Source: Hyphococcus sp. (GTDB lineage: Bacteria > Pseudomonadota > Alphaproteobacteria > Caulobacterales > Parvularculaceae). Taken from it: a stretch of DNA of 7,743 nucleotides. The translations under genes and the position numbers were made by a program. The stretch lies in contig BQJH01000141.1 in assembly GCA_021604605.1 (NCBI GenBank), positions 1 to 7,743 of the forward strand, given 5' to 3'. The notes under the pieces are model-generated. The model did no database searches. It was not told where the DNA came from and worked only from the letters and a program-made list of their open reading frames with translations. Below are positions 5,586 to 7,743 of the stretch, piece after piece (positions within the stretch are counted from its first letter, which is position 1; each line of letters begins with the position of its first letter).

Positions 5586-6359
5586 CTAAAGCGCTTTTGC
5601 CGCTTTGCGGATTTCTTCGGCATAGCCACGCGCAACAGGAACAGAGTCTGCCTCGGTAAAAACCACCCGCATTGAACGCAAAGGTCCCTCAACCCGCTCC
5701 GCGGCATCAAGATTAACCAAAAAGGACCGGTGACAACGCATCAGTAAACCGTCTGCCGCGTCCTGTGTTGATTGCAGCGTCGCCCGCAATAATTTCTCTT
5801 TGACGCCATCATTGCGCCAGACGACACGAACATAATTACCTTCGGCCTGCACATAACACAGTGCGCTCGCATCAAGCTTAATAATCTCTGTTTCGCTATC
5901 ACCTTTCAGAACAACATGGCGGTGATCGTGCGCGACATTCTTAGCCCGCTCCCGCAAATCAATGACCTCATGGTTTAACGCCTGTTGGCGCCGCCAGGAC
6001 CATATCGCCAACAAGGCAAGCCCTGCGACCAGCATCACCTTGACAACCAGAGCCCCCGGGGCGGCGCTAAACGGCGCAAGGTAGATAATATTAAAAAGCC
6101 CGATCACGCCGCTTGCCACAAAAGCCGTGATGACACGAGCTGCCTTCAAGCGCGGCAAAATGAGATCGTGAACGATCGCCATCGCGCAAAAATTTACCGG
6201 GATGACACCAACCAAAACCAACACATCAGCGAGCTTGGTGATCGTCAGGCCAAATGGCCGAAAAAGAACAAGAAAGGCAAACAGACCGACCGAAACGCCA
6301 AGCTGAAGACGCCATGATGAGGGCGCTGATGCAGATGAAGATTTGTTTGGGCGCACCAC
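5586..6359 (-). CDS. Membrane-anchored LytTR-family transcription regulator
   Basis: The 257-residue protein has four predicted transmembrane helices (about 20-38, 43-69, 77-99 and 103-123, the first ending in FRPFGL). A basic/charged linker follows (SWRRQQALNHEVIDLRERAK), then a C-terminal LytTR DNA-binding domain at about 148-255. Family features are IIKLDASALCYVQAEGNYV (EGNY at 173-176), RCHRSFLVNL (208-217) and PVARGYAEEI (241-250). LytTR domains usually follow a response-regulator receiver; here there is none, so the signal is presumably sensed in the membrane or through a membrane partner. The start is GTG: two successive GTG codons (6359 and 6356) follow AAGG (6365-6368), and either could be used. 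The gene lies 58 nt after truB and is followed by a stem-loop and a six-TM gene. Targets are unknown; autoregulation and control of the neighbouring membrane and secreted genes are the natural hypotheses. Confidence 0.93.
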   Translation of the reverse strand: MVRPNKSSSASAPSSWRLQLGVSVGLFAFLVLFRPFGLTITKLADVLVLVGVIPVNFCAMAIVHDLILPRLKAARVITAFVASGVIGLFNIIYLAPFSAAPGALVVKVMLVAGLALLAIWSWRRQQALNHEVIDLRERAKNVAHDHRHVVLKGDSETEIIKLDASALCYVQAEGNYVRVVWRNDGVKEKLLRATLQSTQDAADGLLMRCHRSFLVNLDAAERVEGPLRSMRVVFTEADSVPVARGYAEEIRKAAKAL

Positions 6360-6417
6360 AACTACCTTTTCTTCTGTTCAGTTTTGCAAGTCATTCCGCC
6401 CAACATCTGATAGGCTG

Positions 6418-7347
6418 CTATAAATTAAACACCCGCGCGGGCTTCAGCTTCAACCCGTCAAGCTCACAGATAGCGACCGGCTCGTCATGCAGGACGGCCA
6501 GCACCGCTTCAATCACGCCTGCCCGTTCACCGCGCACGCCTTTTGCGACGGGCGGCGCTATCACAGCCGCTTGGCCGCGGCGCAGTTTATCCGCCTGCGG
6601 ACCGTCAATCGTCGCGTGCGGTATATTGGAAAGGGCAACCGGGATTGGCGTCAGCGCGGCATCGCGATCCTCCAACAGCGTCAGCGCTTCTAACTGATCT
6701 ACTGTCACGCCGTCGTCGACATGAAACGGGCCAACAGAAATGCGGCGCAAGGAGGAGACATGCCCTTCCGTCCCGAGCGCACGGGCAATATCGCGCACCA
6801 GCGCGCGCACATAAGCGCCCTTACCTGTAACAGCTTCAAAAATCGCTTCATCGCCAGATGGTGTTTCAACCACATTCAACTCGTGGATGTCGATCGTGCG
6901 CGCCGCCAACTCAACGGTTTCTCCGTCGCGGGCAAGATCATAAGCCCGCTCGCCGCCAATTTTGATCGCCGAAAATTGCGGCGGCACTTGCTCGATCTCA
7001 CCTGTAAAATCCGCCAGCACGGCCTCAATATCTTCGCGGGACGGACGCACATCTGAAGTTGCGATAATTTCCCCTTCGCTATCATCCGTAGATGTCGCTG
7101 CGCCCCATTTCGCGGTGAAGCGATAGCGTTTTTCCGCATCCATAATGTAAGGAACCGTTTTGGTCGCCTCGCCAAAAGCGATCGGCAAAACACCCGTCGC
7201 CAACGGATCGAGCGTGCCGCCATGGCCGGCCTTTTGCGCCTGATAGAGCCAACGGGTTTTAGAAACAGCGTCTGTTGAGCCCATACCCAAAGGCTTGTCG
7301 AGGATCAGCCAACCGGAAACCGGCCGCCCTTTTTTGCGTCTGCCCAT
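6418..7347 (-). CDS. truB: tRNA pseudouridine(55) synthase
   Basis: TruB converts U55 in the T-loop of most tRNAs to pseudouridine and also acts as a tRNA folding chaperone. The protein is 309 residues, normal for the family. It has the start segment GWLILDKPLGMGSTDAV (12-28), the catalytic motif GGTLDPLATGVLP (43-55) with nucleophile Asp47, the KRYRF segment with Tyr75, and GAYVRALVRDI (177-187). A C-terminal region of about 235-309 matches the accessory domain and is less conserved. All residues expected for activity are present. ATG at 7347 is preceded by AGAGG with a 4-nt spacer; an in-frame stop upstream (TGA, eight codons before) rules out a longer product. In most alphaproteobacteria truB is followed directly by rpsO; here three other genes intervene. 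Confidence 0.98.
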   Translation of the reverse strand: MGRRKKGRPVSGWLILDKPLGMGSTDAVSKTRWLYQAQKAGHGGTLDPLATGVLPIAFGEATKTVPYIMDAEKRYRFTAKWGAATSTDDSEGEIIATSDVRPSREDIEAVLADFTGEIEQVPPQFSAIKIGGERAYDLARDGETVELAARTIDIHELNVVETPSGDEAIFEAVTGKGAYVRALVRDIARALGTEGHVSSLRRISVGPFHVDDGVTVDQLEALTLLEDRDAALTPIPVALSNIPHATIDGPQADKLRRGQAAVIAPPVAKGVRGERAGVIEAVLAVLHDEPVAICELDGLKLKPARVFNL

Positions 7348-7373
7348 GGGGCCTCTTGAAAGTGTTGCTTCTC

Positions 7374-7390
7374 AAAAAGGCGGCGCCGCC
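7374..7390 (-). terminator. Terminator-like hairpin just upstream of truB
   Basis: The self-complementary GGCGGCGCCGCC (7379-7390) is followed on the minus strand by five T residues (7378-7374), 26 nt before the truB start codon. The short stem has a GCGC loop. Alternatively an upstream GCGGCGC pairs with GCGCCGC (7 bp, larger loop) next to the same T-run. It could end the methyltransferase transcript or attenuate transcription into truB. Confidence 0.6.
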
Positions 7391-7445
7391 GGATCGGACG
7401 GGGATGCGCCGCATGAGGCGACTTTCAATCAGCTTGCGACATTTA

Positions 7446-7468
7446 GGTCAAGAGCAGACATATTGACC
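7446..7468. promoter_or_regulatory. Inverted repeat GGTCAA-N11-TTGACC
   Basis: A perfect 6-bp dyad with an 11-nt spacer lies between the methyltransferase stop and truB. Each arm contains TTGACC, which resembles a -35 box on either strand, but no acceptable -10 is seen at the right distance. It may be an operator or chance. Confidence 0.3.
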
Positions 7469-7473
7469 GATAA

Positions 7474-7743
7474 TTATTCCGGCTTTTTGAAGCGATAGAC
7501 AAAGCGATCTGTGGAACCTCGCACCGCCTCATCAAACACAGAAATCGTTCGATCATCATCGGGGTTCGACAGAACATCACTTTTGCCATCAAGCACAAAC
7601 CCCGCCGCCGTGACTTCGGGCTCAACGACACCACGCACCATCCGGTGCAGATCTTCTGTCACCTCATCACCTGCGCCCTCAGCAGCATTATGATCCACTA
7701 CAACCAACATGCCGCCCGGCTTTAAGGCGTCATAAAGCGCCTT
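7474..7743 (-). CDS. Predicted SAM-dependent methyltransferase (3' part only)
   Basis: Only the last 89 codons are in the window; the 5' part lies past the right edge. The visible sequence begins KALYDALKPGGMLVVVDHNA, the post-motif III LKPGG strand of a class I Rossmann methyltransferase. It continues with EDLHRMVRGVVEPEVTAAGFVL, the NPDDDRTISVFD segment and RFVYRFKKPE at the C-terminus. The VVDH-A-EG and LHR...V-AAGF-L-G-SD-L-NP-DDRT pattern resembles the COG4798 group of predicted methyltransferases, many of which are exported; the presence of a signal peptide cannot be judged here. The SAM-binding motif I is outside the window. Substrate is unknown. It is followed by a dyad and a terminator-like hairpin before truB. 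Confidence 0.85.
   Translation of the reverse strand, partial: KALYDALKPGGMLVVVDHNAAEGAGDEVTEDLHRMVRGVVEPEVTAAGFVLDGKSDVLSNPDDDRTISVFDEAVRGSTDRFVYRFKKPE

Noticed and set aside
4016..6359. The truB-rpsO insertion as a mobile element
   Set aside because: No transposase, integrase, terminal inverted repeats or target-site duplications were seen at its borders, and base composition looks like the neighbours.

Overview
The window is a stretch of a bacterial chromosome, almost certainly from an alphaproteobacterium. The evidence is the sequence character of PNPase, TruB and S15, and the truB / rpsO / pnp gene order typical of that class. Moderate GC content, a membrane-anchored LytTR regulator and a DUF885-like lipoprotein would fit a marine Hyphomonadaceae- or Parvularculaceae-like lineage, but the genus cannot be fixed from this sequence. 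Every convincing gene lies on the minus strand, so transcription runs from high to low coordinates. The plus strand carries only shadow ORFs. No tRNA, rRNA, CRISPR, insertion sequence or phage feature was seen.

In transcription order: the 3' end of a predicted SAM-dependent methyltransferase (7743-7474); a terminator-like hairpin; truB (tRNA pseudouridine-55 synthase); a membrane-anchored LytTR transcription regulator; a six-helix membrane protein of unknown function; a secreted YbjN-like protein; a structured leader and rpsO (ribosomal protein S15); an NAD-dependent SDR of the HSD17B10 / type II 3-hydroxyacyl-CoA dehydrogenase family; pnp (polynucleotide phosphorylase); a strong intrinsic terminator; and the 5' end of a lipoprotein gene (DUF885-like) that runs off the left edge.

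The backbone is the conserved translation/RNA-processing cluster truB-rpsO-pnp. Two sets of accessory genes interrupt it: a three-gene envelope/regulatory group (LytTR, six-TM protein, YbjN-like protein) between truB and rpsO, and the SDR gene between rpsO and pnp. The most interesting non-coding element is the rpsO leader (about 3891-3999). There, three complementary segments and a strong internal hairpin can form either a three-way junction closed by a 9-bp helix or a competing local hairpin. This is a plausible S15 autoregulatory site. Other hairpins and dyads lie upstream of pnp, between rpsO and the SDR gene, after the LytTR gene and upstream of truB. No gene-free stretch exceeds 300 bases.
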